Below are positions 43,315 to 50,955 of a stretch of 64,000 nucleotides of DNA, one piece after another (the first letter of the stretch is position 1; each line of letters begins with the position of its first letter). Under the pieces are notes generated by a model. It ran no database searches. It was not told the DNA's origin and saw nothing but the letters and a program-made list of their open reading frames with translations. A program made the translations under genes and the position numbers. The DNA comes from Oscillospiraceae bacterium (GTDB lineage: Bacteria > Bacillota > Clostridia > Oscillospirales > Oscillospiraceae): NCBI GenBank assembly GCA_017482385.1, contig JAFUNI010000014.1, positions 17,701 through 81,700 on the forward strand. Direction: 5' to 3'.

Positions 43315-43347
43315 AGGTAATATACCAGTTATTACCTACTTTGTCAA
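43315..43347 (-). promoter_or_regulatory. isc operon promoter with overlapping palindromic operator
   Basis: On the minus strand TTGACA (43342-43347), 17 bases, TATATT (43319-43324). The inverted repeat AGGTAATA...TATTACCT (43315-43337) covers the -10 and most of the spacer. This is a natural repressor site for the Rrf2 regulator encoded in the operon. Further TACC-type boxes lie around 43300-43310 and 43351-43380. Confidence 0.8.
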
Positions 43348-43461
43348 TGGGTAAATAAAAATTAAAATACCAGTTCCTTCCTGTTTTTTCGACTTTTGCA
43401 AGGGTTACAAAACATATCGTCGAGGCATATTAACAAAGCAGACGTGAAGGAGGGCTGGAAA

Positions 43462-44427
43462 ATGAAACGACTTAGTCATTATATAATAAGCGCAGCGCTG
43501 ATTTTTTGTTTGACAGTGACCGCTGATGCGGCGCAGATGCTGATTCCCGTGGGCCAGGTGGTGGGTCTGGAGCTGGTGGACAACACGGTGACCATAGCAT
43601 CTTTTGATGAAAAATTGGGGCAGGCAGCAAAAGAAGCAGGCTTGCAGGTGGGTGACCGGATCTTGACGGTAAACGGACAAGAAATACAAAATGCCGAAGA
43701 TGTGCGTTTTGCTCTAAATAGAGCCGATGGCCCGGTGGAGCTGGGTGTTCAGCGAAACAAAAAAACCGATACTTTGCACATTGATCCCACGGTGACTTCC
43801 GACGGGCCCAAATTGGGTGTGTATCTGAAGCAGGGCGTTACCGGTGTGGGTACGGTGACTTGGTATGACCCGGACAGCAAAAAATTCGGCACATTGGGTC
43901 ATGGCGTGAACAATTCCCGGGGGGAGCTGCTGAGTATGGTGTCCGGTTCTGCCTATAAGGCCGGGGTGGTTTCTGTGCGAAAGGGAGAATGCGGTGCGCC
44001 GGGGCAGCTGATGGGCGCGCTGAAGGAGGCAACACCCATCGGTACTTTATATAAAAACACCAACCGGGGCGTTTTCGGCACAGCCAATACCGGCTGGGAA
44101 GGCGCGCCTTTGCCGGTGGGTACTGCATCAGATGTAAAAGCCGGGCCGGCAACCATTCGCTCCACGGTGGAAGGGGAAAGCACCCGGGAATATTCTGTGG
44201 AGATTTTGAAGGTTTATCCCAACGCAGGCGAAGCCGGGCGGAATATGCTCCTGCGGATCACGGACGCAGAACTTCTGAACACCACCGGCGGCATCGTGCA
44301 AGGCATGTCCGGCAGCCCCATTATCCAAGACGGCAAACTGGTGGGTGCGGTGACGCATGTGCTGGTGAATGACCCCACTACCGGCTATGGTATCTTTATT
44401 GAAAATATGTTAGATGCCGCGGCATAA
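43462..44427 (+). CDS. spoIVB: SpoIVB serine peptidase
   Basis: This 321-residue forespore-secreted S55 peptidase activates pro-sigma-K processing. It has an N-terminal signal/anchor, a PDZ domain (residues about 25-105, VGDRILTVNGQEIQNAEDV), and the peptidase domain with GTLGHGVNNSRG (His), SGSAYKAGVV and GGIVQGMSGSPIIQDG (Ser). I use the ATG at 43462, with AGGAGG upstream; the frame is open further 5'. A degraded second copy of its last 29 codons lies at 47732-47821. Confidence 0.93.
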   Translation: MKRLSHYIISAALIFCLTVTADAAQMLIPVGQVVGLELVDNTVTIASFDEKLGQAAKEAGLQVGDRILTVNGQEIQNAEDVRFALNRADGPVELGVQRNKKTDTLHIDPTVTSDGPKLGVYLKQGVTGVGTVTWYDPDSKKFGTLGHGVNNSRGELLSMVSGSAYKAGVVSVRKGECGAPGQLMGALKEATPIGTLYKNTNRGVFGTANTGWEGAPLPVGTASDVKAGPATIRSTVEGESTREYSVEILKVYPNAGEAGRNMLLRITDAELLNTTGGIVQGMSGSPIIQDGKLVGAVTHVLVNDPTTGYGIFIENMLDAAA

Positions 44428-44434
44428 GGTATTC

Positions 44435-44469
44435 AAATGCTCGTTTATGGTTTATAAGCGAGCATTTTT
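44435..44469 (+). terminator. Terminator after spoIVB
   Basis: AAATGCTCGTTTAT and ATAAGCGAGCATTT form a stem (one G-U pair) with U-tract at 44465-44469. It begins 8 bases after the stop codon. The rest of the 189-base gap is AT-rich. Confidence 0.85.
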
Positions 44470-44616
44470 ATATTCTGCAGCATGGGAACTGTGGAATTTC
44501 GAGCGCAATTTAATAAAAAACGATATTTATTTAAGCTTCGCTCGTGTTTTTGGCAATCTATTTTAATTTCTGAATTGTTATATTATAATTAGCTTAATAC
44601 GAAAGGAGCGACGCAT

Positions 44617-45087
44617 ATGGATACGATCGACAAAAAAATTCTGAAACTACTCTCCGAAAATGCCAATACCACTGCAACAGAAATCGGCAACACAGTCAAT
44701 TTATCAGTGCCGGCTGTTAATAAGAGGATCTCCCGTATGCAAAAGGAAGGGATAATTGATTTCTTTACCATTGTAACCAATGCAAATAAACTAAATAAAA
44801 CAGTGACAGCCTTTGTTTTTATCGTGATGCAATACGGCGATAGCATTGCGTCACTTTTGGAATATGCAAAAAAAGAGCCGGATGTACTGGAGTGCTATGC
44901 TGTTACGGGAGAGTATGATTATATGCTTAAAATCTGTGCAAAGGATATCGAATCCCTGGAGGAGAAAATCCTGCGCATTAAAAACAACAAAGGTGTTATG
45001 AAGAGTCATACAATGATTTCCTTGATGGAGCACAAGCTTATGCCCACTGTTTTGCCGGATATGGACGAGGAGGTATGCAGGAAATGA
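44617..45087 (+). CDS. Lrp/AsnC-family transcriptional regulator
   Basis: This 156-residue regulator has the N-terminal HTH (IDKKILKLLSENANTTATEIGNTVNLSVPAVNKRISRMQKEGIID) and the C-terminal RAM effector domain (DVLECYAVTGEYDYMLKICAKDIESLEEKIL). It probably senses an amino acid and controls the M20 hydrolase and aminotransferase genes that follow. Base composition is more AT-rich than the flanking genes. AAGGAG precedes the ATG. The region upstream (TATAAT near 44583) has no clear -35. Confidence 0.93.
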   Translation: MDTIDKKILKLLSENANTTATEIGNTVNLSVPAVNKRISRMQKEGIIDFFTIVTNANKLNKTVTAFVFIVMQYGDSIASLLEYAKKEPDVLECYAVTGEYDYMLKICAKDIESLEEKILRIKNNKGVMKSHTMISLMEHKLMPTVLPDMDEEVCRK

Positions 45088-46226
45088 TCAATAAGCTTTA
45101 TGAATATGCAGTCGCATTGCGGCGGGAGCTGCATCAGTATCCGGAAGTGGGCTTTGATCTGGACCGAACGGTGAAGCTGGTGTCCGGCGAGTTGGATAAA
45201 ATCGGCATTGCATACACATACGCCTATGGCAAAGGCAGCGTTGTTGCTGAACTGGGACAAGGCAAAAAACTGATCGCCCTCAGAGCGGATATGGATGCGC
45301 TCCCGGTGGAAGAAAAAATAGACCTGCCCTATAAGTCAAAGATCCCCGGGCAAATGCATGCCTGCGGTCACGATTCCCACACGGCAATTCTGCTGGCTGT
45401 TGCCAAGTACCTAAAGGAAAACGAAAAAGACCTTGCTTGCAGAGTAAGGCTGATTTTTCAACCCAGCGAAGAGGGTGCCGTCAGCGGTGCCAAGATGCTG
45501 GTGGATAACGGCGTTATGGACGGGGTGGAGCATATTCTCTGCACCCATTGTGAAAATGCGATGGAAACAGGCAATATCGGAATCTGTTATGGCGATTATA
45601 TGGCAGCCTGTATTCCTGCCACCATACGCTTTCGTGGTCGAACAGCCCATGCCGCGTTATCTGAGTTTGGCATTGATGCTGTGGCAATGGCAGTAGAGGC
45701 TTATGGAAAAATGAAGACCATGGTTGCCGATGAAGCTGGGCAGACCAAGTACATTTGGTCTGTTGGCCGTTTTCAAGGCGGACATGTGCATAATGTGATT
45801 GCGGATCTGTGTGAGATGGATATTTCTTTCCGCTTTTATGATATGGAATTTGCAAAGCGCGTTGAAAAAAATGTTCGTTCCATCTGCAACGAAATTGCAA
45901 CCAGGTATGGCGGCAGCGTAGAAATCATATGGAATATGAGTACGGGAGCAGTTTATAATGATCCCGCAATCGTGGAAACTTTTGCACAAACAGCAAGAAA
46001 CGCGGGACTAAACCTCCAGCCTATGCCGCAAAGAATGAGCTCAGAGGACTTTGGCTGGTATCTTACCAAAGCGCCCGGTATGATCTTCCGCTTCGGCACA
46101 AGAAATGAGAAGCTGGGTTGTACAGCCCTTGCCCATAGAAACGATTTCTGCATAGATGAGGAAGGTATGAAAGCCGCCATACAGGCATTTTGTACCTATG
46201 TTATGAATTGGCAAAAGGAGATATAA
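45084..46226 (+). CDS. M20-family N-acyl-amino-acid amidohydrolase
   Basis: This roughly 380-residue metallo-hydrolase of the HipO/YkuR type has RRELHQYPEVGFDL, the metal-binding HACGHDSHTAILLA, QPSEEGAVSGAKML (Glu-Glu) and NVIADLCEMDISFRFYD dimerisation-domain residues. It would deacylate N-acetyl or other N-acyl amino acids. I choose the ATG at 45084, which gives an ATGA overlap with the Lrp stop and 10 bases from AGGAGG; an ATG at 45075 abuts that site. With the next gene it resembles the YkuR/PatA pair of the acetyl-diaminopimelate route (possible, not proven). Confidence 0.92.
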   Translation: MINKLYEYAVALRRELHQYPEVGFDLDRTVKLVSGELDKIGIAYTYAYGKGSVVAELGQGKKLIALRADMDALPVEEKIDLPYKSKIPGQMHACGHDSHTAILLAVAKYLKENEKDLACRVRLIFQPSEEGAVSGAKMLVDNGVMDGVEHILCTHCENAMETGNIGICYGDYMAACIPATIRFRGRTAHAALSEFGIDAVAMAVEAYGKMKTMVADEAGQTKYIWSVGRFQGGHVHNVIADLCEMDISFRFYDMEFAKRVEKNVRSICNEIATRYGGSVEIIWNMSTGAVYNDPAIVETFAQTARNAGLNLQPMPQRMSSEDFGWYLTKAPGMIFRFGTRNEKLGCTALAHRNDFCIDEEGMKAAIQAFCTYVMNWQKEI

Positions 46227-46229
46227 ACT

Positions 46230-47447
46230 ATGCAATGCAGAAACATATTAAGCACCGCAGCGCAAAATGCCCTGCCTTCGGGTGTCAGAAGGATGTTTGA
46301 GCTTGCGAAAAAATACAATGATTCTATCAACCTTACCCTGGGAGAACCGGGTTTTACTGCGCCCGATCATATTATTGAAGCAGGCATCAAGGGCCTGCGG
46401 GACAAAAAAACCAAATATACCCCCAACGCAGGCATCAAGGAACTGCGGGACGCTATTGCCTGGAAACTGGAAAAGGAAAACGGTATCAAATGCGATCCGG
46501 ATAAAAATCTAATCGTGACCGCAGGCGCGACACAAGCGCTGATGCTGGCAATGGTGACCCTTGTAAACCCCGGGGATGAGGTTATTATACAAGGCCCAAA
46601 CTGGCCGGATTACCGCGGACAGATCGATATGGTAAACGCCAAGACCGTCTATGCCAAGGTGGACGAAAAGAATGATTTCAAAATGACGGCAGAGGTAATC
46701 GAGCCTCTGATCACCGATAAAACAAAGCTCATTATTATCAATTCTCCCTCTAACCCCACCGGCGGCGTGCTGGACTATGAGGATCTGAAGGGTATTGCGG
46801 AGCTTGTAAAAAAACATAAGATTTTTGTAATTTCCGACGAGCCCTATGAGAAGCTTGTTTATGACGGCTTTTGCCAGCATAGTCTTGCTGCTTTTGAAGG
46901 ATTGGAGGATTATGTTCTAACGATCAATAGTTTCTCGAAAACCTTTGCCATGACAGGCTTCCGTGTAGGGTACATATGCGCAAATGAAAAAATTGTGGAA
47001 AATCTTGTAAAACTCCACGAGAATATGGTCGCAAGTGTGCCTGAGCCAATGCAGCTTGCAGCCGTGGAAGCAATTTATAACGGAGAAAAAGATGTCAGGG
47101 AAATGGTAGAATACTATGACAAAAACCGTCATTTAATCGTAGAAGGACTGAACCGGATCAATGGTTTCTCCTGCCTGTGTCCCAAGGGCGCATTTTATGT
47201 ATTCCCTAACATCACCGGCTTTGGAATGAGCAGTAATGAGGCCGCGGAATACATTCTGGAAAAAACCCATGTGGTAACTGCGCCTGGCAGCGCCTTCGGT
47301 CCTGACGGTGAAGGCTATATCCGCATTTGTTATGCGTCCAAATATGAGGACATTCAGGAAGCGTTGCGACGGATGGAAGCGGCCTTTGGAAGAAAAAACG
47401 ATGGTTCGGTATCGTTCGGAATTTGTCGAAAATGCGAGAAAGCTTAA
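46230..47447 (+). CDS. Class I/II PLP aminotransferase (PatA-like)
   Basis: This 405-residue fold-type I aminotransferase has the N-terminal SGVRRMFELAKKYNDSINLTLGEPGF block, YTPNAGIKELRDAIA, NSPSNPTGG, SDEPYEKLVYDG and the PLP Lys site SFSKTFAMTGFRVGY. The final 19 residues (GRKNDGSVSFGICRKCEKA) look like an extra tail. Three bases separate it from the M20 gene. Substrate is unknown; N-acetyl-diaminopimelate or aromatic/aspartate amino acids are the nearest options. Confidence 0.93.
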   Translation: MQCRNILSTAAQNALPSGVRRMFELAKKYNDSINLTLGEPGFTAPDHIIEAGIKGLRDKKTKYTPNAGIKELRDAIAWKLEKENGIKCDPDKNLIVTAGATQALMLAMVTLVNPGDEVIIQGPNWPDYRGQIDMVNAKTVYAKVDEKNDFKMTAEVIEPLITDKTKLIIINSPSNPTGGVLDYEDLKGIAELVKKHKIFVISDEPYEKLVYDGFCQHSLAAFEGLEDYVLTINSFSKTFAMTGFRVGYICANEKIVENLVKLHENMVASVPEPMQLAAVEAIYNGEKDVREMVEYYDKNRHLIVEGLNRINGFSCLCPKGAFYVFPNITGFGMSSNEAAEYILEKTHVVTAPGSAFGPDGEGYIRICYASKYEDIQEALRRMEAAFGRKNDGSVSFGICRKCEKA

Positions 47448-47612
47448 AAAACGATGTTTTCGACATTTCATCTATGTCAACTTAGGGACCGCGGGTGATG
47501 TATGCCAAAACCTGCCTTTTACCTGCAAATACGCATAAAAACCGCAGAAAAACACAAAATTCTATTGTCCCTACTTGACACAGAAGTGTCCGGCTCGCCC
47601 GATTATACAGGA

Positions 47613-47730
47613 CGGGGAGCGATACGACCGCCGCCGGTGGCGGAGAAAGGGAGCTGAGCGAGTGGCAGCGGTCGATAAAATCGAGGAAATGCGTAAGCCC
47701 GAAGATTTTATCGGGCACCGCAACAGGATA
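47613..47730 (+). repeat. Structured dispersed repeat, copy B
   Basis: Aligns with the reverse complement of 7901-8010 (GGGGAGCGAT, GCCGCCGGTGGCGG, CTGAGCGAGTGGC, GCGGTC, ACCGCAACAGGA). Its inner hairpin has arms CGATAAAATC and GATTTTATCG, different from copy A but still complementary. It directly abuts the spoIVB remnant. The gap 47448-47612 before it contains no gene, only a 9-bp inverted repeat TGTCGAAAA/TTTTCGACA at the end of the aminotransferase gene. Confidence 0.75.
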
Positions 47731-47731
47731 A

Positions 47732-47821
47732 CTGGTAGGCACCGTGACCCATGTGCTGGTGAATGACCCCACCACCGGCTATGGCATTTTTATTGAAAAC
47801 ATGTTAGACGCAGCTGCGTAG
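47732..47821 (+). pseudogene. Remnant of the spoIVB 3' end
   Basis: These 90 bases encode LVGTVTHVLVNDPTTGYGIF plus IENMLDAAA and a stop, against the last 29 codons of spoIVB at 44338-44427 with one amino-acid change. About 14 of 90 bases differ, nearly all synonymous. It has no start, promoter or upstream domain, so it is a fragment left when the Lrp/M20/aminotransferase cassette came in (inference). Confidence 0.9.
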
Positions 47822-47865
47822 GGGACGGGTTTCCCGTCCCGCGGGAGGCGAAACGCCTCCCCTAC
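47818..47865. repeat. Short GTAGGGG palindromic repeat
   Basis: GTAGGGGACGGGTTTCCCGTCC and CGGGAGGCGAAACGCCTCC-CCTAC. Both inner hairpins are shortened (GACGGG/CCCGTC; GGAGGCG/CGCCTCC). Its TAG is the stop codon of the spoIVB remnant. Confidence 0.85.
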
Positions 47866-47887
47866 AAACAACAACGGAGGTAATTCT

Positions 47888-48073
47888 ATGGATTTCTATC
47901 AAGTTCCTATTGGTTTCGGTTTGGCGTTGTCGTCAAACACTGCGGCTATGAACCGCTACGCCCATTTGGATGAACAGCAAAAGCAGGATATCTTAAACAA
48001 GGCCCACAATGTCCGCTCGGAAGAGGAAATGTACGCATTGGTGGCAAGTCTTGCCAATGGCACAATGGCATAA
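47888..48073 (+). CDS. Small protein of unknown function
   Basis: This 61-residue protein (MDFYQVPIGFGLALSSN start) has a helical C-terminal part (HLDEQQKQDILNKAHNVRSEEEMYALVASLANG). GGAGG is 7 bases upstream and a strong terminator follows, so it looks real. I do not recognise the family. Before the cassette arrived it was probably the direct neighbour of spoIVB. Confidence 0.75.
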   Translation: MDFYQVPIGFGLALSSNTAAMNRYAHLDEQQKQDILNKAHNVRSEEEMYALVASLANGTMA

Positions 48074-48084
48074 CCGCATATAGC

Positions 48085-48114
48085 AAAAGCCTTCCTTGGA
48101 AAAGGAAGGCTTTT
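48085..48114. terminator. Bidirectional terminator
   Basis: AAAAGCCTTCCT / AGGAAGGCTTTT, 6-base loop, between the small gene and the convergent MBL gene. Confidence 0.92.
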
Positions 48115-48121
48115 GAAAGTA

Positions 48122-49003
48122 TTACAGTTCGATTTGATGCTCCTTGGCCAATTCTCTGTTGTCCTCGATGATGTTCAGGCTCTTTTGCCGGATATCTGCT
48201 ACAAATTCCGGCCAGGTGGATGCATCCACAAAGGGGTTGCCGCCTTCTTGCAGCTGACGCTCCCGCTTTTGGAGGGTTTTGTTGTTATAGGGATGGTTGC
48301 CCAAATGGACTTCCACAGGCTCGTCCTTGATTCGATCCAGAGATTCCACCATTCTTTGGGGCATATCCAAAGGAAGCTCATAGTGCAGCATATAAGGAAG
48401 CTTCAAGGCGTTTATGCCGGCACCGCCAAACTGGCCTGCCAGATAGGTCTTTCCACCATCGGTCACATTGAAGAAAAAGCTCATAGTACCCAATGTGTGA
48501 CCCGGGGTCAGCACGCAGCGGATCTGCTTTCCGCCGAAGCAGAAGATTTCACCGTCTTCCAGTTCATAGTCGATAACGGGTAGATTCATCGCCGCTTTGG
48601 AAGAACCGATGGCCCGGAAGGGCTTTTCCCGCATGGATGCGGCGTCCACCGCGCTGAGGGCTACCTTGGTGCCGTAGAGATTCCGGAATTCATTGGCTGC
48701 GCCAAAATGGTCGGAGTGGGCATGGGTCAGAATGATCCAGCGCACATCCGCCGGATTAAAGCCTAAGTGGATGATACTGGCCATCACAAGATGCTTGGTG
48801 CAGGGATAGCCTGCATCCAAAAGGATCAGACCTTCCTCGGTGCGGATCAAGTGGACACATACCAGTCGGTCACCCACATAGTAAAGGTCATCGGCCATCT
48901 TAAAGGGCGCAATGTACTCGGTGGAGGGCTCTGCGTAAAAGGCGGCGTGTTTTTCATTATAATTCTGGGCATGCTGCTGGGCCCATTCGTCATACCATTG
49001 CAT
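48122..49003 (-). CDS. MBL-fold metallo-hydrolase
   Basis: This 293-residue protein has the metal-binding motif ILTHAHSDHFGAA, the second-metal His in LTPGHTLGTMSFFF, and a His around VHLGNHPYNNKT. It belongs to the glyoxalase II/beta-lactamase-like superfamily. There is no signal peptide, so it is cytoplasmic; the substrate is unknown. I start at 49003 (AGAGG upstream); the frame is open 52 codons further but those cover the promoter. Confidence 0.9.
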   Translation of the reverse strand: MQWYDEWAQQHAQNYNEKHAAFYAEPSTEYIAPFKMADDLYYVGDRLVCVHLIRTEEGLILLDAGYPCTKHLVMASIIHLGFNPADVRWIILTHAHSDHFGAANEFRNLYGTKVALSAVDAASMREKPFRAIGSSKAAMNLPVIDYELEDGEIFCFGGKQIRCVLTPGHTLGTMSFFFNVTDGGKTYLAGQFGGAGINALKLPYMLHYELPLDMPQRMVESLDRIKDEPVEVHLGNHPYNNKTLQKRERQLQEGGNPFVDASTWPEFVADIRQKSLNIIEDNRELAKEHQIEL

Positions 49004-49030
49004 CGTGTAACCTCTTTCCGATTTTTTGTA

Positions 49031-49059
49031 ATTGTATATTGCCGGGAGTATTTTGTCAA
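49031..49059 (-). promoter_or_regulatory. Promoter of the MBL hydrolase gene
   Basis: Minus strand TTGACA (49054-49059), 17 bases, TACAAT (49031-49036). A perfect -35 and a good -10, 28 bases before the ATG. Confidence 0.85.
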
Positions 49060-49091
49060 GAAACGGCATAAAAGCCGGCGTTTCGCTGCCC

Positions 49092-49120
49092 TTGACAAAA
49101 CCCGGTTTCTGTTCTAAAAT
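49092..49120 (+). promoter_or_regulatory. Promoter of the phosphodiesterase-AEC unit
   Basis: Plus strand TTGACA (49092-49097), 17 bases, TAAAAT (49115-49120). It is arranged back-to-back with the MBL promoter, with 32 bases between the two -35 boxes. Confidence 0.8.
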
Positions 49121-49176
49121 TTGTTGTAATATAACGATTTTTGCATGAAGCAAATGCAAGACAAAGGAGTCTTATT

Positions 49177-49953
49177 ATGAACAGCAACAAGGTTATTCTC
49201 ATCTCTGTGGACGGAATGCGTCCGGACGGCTTTCTTGCCTGCGGAAACCCCTATATCGAGAACATGATGGCATTGGCCTATTATACTTTGGACGGCAAAA
49301 CTGTGCTGCCCTCTGTTACGCTTCCGTGCCATATGTCCTTATTCCACAGCGTTACGCCCCAGCGTCACGGCATCACCACAAACCTGTATCTGCCTATGGC
49401 GCGCCCCATCAACGGCCTGTTTGAGCAGTTAAAGAACGCAGGCAAGTTCTGTGCCATGTACTACGGCTGGGATCCGCTGCGGGATGTGGCAAGGCCCGCC
49501 TCTTTGAAATTTGCCGAGCATATCAATGCCTATACCGAGGAAAGCTCCGATACCGCATTGACCGACAGTGCGCTGTCCCGTATTCACAAAAGCAAGCCGG
49601 ACTTTGTGTTCTTGTATATGGTGGAGACCGATGAAAAGGGCGGCCACGACAGCGGCTGGATGACCGGGGAGTATCTGAGAAGGATCTCGCTTGCTGTGGA
49701 TAATATCAAGCGGGTCATTGCAGAATGCAGCGATGAATATACCATTGTTGTCACCGCAGACCACGGCGGTCACGACCGTACCCACGGCACGGATATGCCG
49801 GAGGATACCACCATTCCTATGTTCTATTTCGGCAAGGAATTTGAAGCCGGCAAGCGTTTTTCCGGCGGCAGCATTCTGGACATTGCGCCTACCATTGCAA
49901 AGATAATGGGTGTAGCGCCTGCGGATGAGTGGGAAGGAGCTTCTGTGATCTGA
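49177..49953 (+). CDS. Alkaline-phosphatase-superfamily phosphodiesterase
   Basis: This 258-residue protein has the nucleophile-side VILISVDGMRPDGF, the active Thr region LPSVTLPCHMSLFHSVTPQRHG, ETDEKGGHDSG and TADHGGHDRTHG, all metal-ligand blocks of type I phosphodiesterases/nucleotide pyrophosphatases. No signal peptide is visible. It is translationally close to the AEC carrier gene (1 base), so they may act on one metabolite. AGGAG precedes the ATG at 49177. Confidence 0.9.
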   Translation: MNSNKVILISVDGMRPDGFLACGNPYIENMMALAYYTLDGKTVLPSVTLPCHMSLFHSVTPQRHGITTNLYLPMARPINGLFEQLKNAGKFCAMYYGWDPLRDVARPASLKFAEHINAYTEESSDTALTDSALSRIHKSKPDFVFLYMVETDEKGGHDSGWMTGEYLRRISLAVDNIKRVIAECSDEYTIVVTADHGGHDRTHGTDMPEDTTIPMFYFGKEFEAGKRFSGGSILDIAPTIAKIMGVAPADEWEGASVI

Positions 49954-49954
49954 A

Positions 49955-50893
49955 ATGACTGTTTTTACTGCAACCTTAAACCAAACCGCATTTTTGATGC
50001 TGTTTATTTTGGCAGGCTATGTCCTGTCCAAGTGGAAATTCGTACCGGACAATGCCCAGGCGGTATTGTCCAAGCTGGAGAATTGCTTATTCATTCCGGC
50101 GCTTGTTTTGGGCACCTTTATCGATAATTTTACCACGGAGACATTAGGCTCTGCGTGGGAGCTGCTTTTGTGCAGCCTGGCGCTGGCGGTGATCGCCATT
50201 GCGCTGTCGCTGGTGTGTGTTCGCTTTTGCAGCAAGGATAAATACGAGCAAAATATCTATACATACGGCCTGTGCTTTTCCAATTTCGGATTTATGGGAA
50301 ATGCGGTGGTAAGCGCCCTGTTCCCGGAGGTCTTTCTGGAATATCTGATCTTCACCCTGCCCCTGTGGACACTGATCTATCTTTGGGGCGTGCCGGTCCT
50401 GCTGATGGGCAGCTCGGAAAAGCAGACCCTCAGGCAGCGGGCAAAAAGCTTCCTGAACCCAATGTTTGTGTGTATGCTCTTGGGTATGCTGATCGGTCTT
50501 ATCAACATTCCGATCCCCAAGTTCGTCAGCTCCGCGGTTTCCACAGCAGGCAGCTGTATGTCCCCGGTGGCGATGCTGCTGACCGGTATGACCATTGCCA
50601 AGTTCAATTTGCGGGAAGTGCTGCGGATCAAAGGCGTTTACCTGGTGACCGCTCTGCGGCTGATCGTATTCCCGTTGCTGTTCCTTGGGGCGATGCTTTT
50701 GATCCCTATGGGAGAAACCTTCGCCACCTGCGCGATCTGCTCCTTGGCTATGCCTTTGGGTCTGAACACGATCATCATTCCCAGCGCCCTGGGAAAGGAC
50801 ACAAAGGTAGCATCCGGTATGGCGCTGGTTTCCCACATTCTCTCCTGCTTGACCATCCCGGTGGTTTTTATGCTTTTTCAATATATAGCATGA
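49955..50893 (+). CDS. AEC-family auxin/malonate-type carrier
   Basis: This 312-residue membrane protein has about ten helices and the AEC family signature (FILAGYVLSKW, NFGFMGNAVVSALFP, MFVCMLLGMLIGLINIP). AEC carriers export or import organic acids and related anions. Its start is one base after the phosphodiesterase stop. The terminator follows 19 bases later. Confidence 0.9.
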   Translation: MTVFTATLNQTAFLMLFILAGYVLSKWKFVPDNAQAVLSKLENCLFIPALVLGTFIDNFTTETLGSAWELLLCSLALAVIAIALSLVCVRFCSKDKYEQNIYTYGLCFSNFGFMGNAVVSALFPEVFLEYLIFTLPLWTLIYLWGVPVLLMGSSEKQTLRQRAKSFLNPMFVCMLLGMLIGLINIPIPKFVSSAVSTAGSCMSPVAMLLTGMTIAKFNLREVLRIKGVYLVTALRLIVFPLLFLGAMLLIPMGETFATCAICSLAMPLGLNTIIIPSALGKDTKVASGMALVSHILSCLTIPVVFMLFQYIA

Positions 50894-50912
50894 TCCCAAT
50901 CATATGAAAAAT

Positions 50913-50943
50913 ATCTCCCCGGAGCAGATCTGCTCCGGGGAGA
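50913..50943. terminator. Bidirectional terminator
   Basis: ATCTCCCCGGAGCA / TGCTCCGGGGAGAT with a GATC loop and U-tracts on both sides, between convergent genes. Confidence 0.93.
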
Positions 50944-50955
50944 TTTTTTGTTTGA

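Noticed and set aside
47732-47821. Small gene from the spoIVB-like frame
   Set aside because: No start codon or ribosome site, and it equals the last 29 codons of spoIVB; called a remnant.
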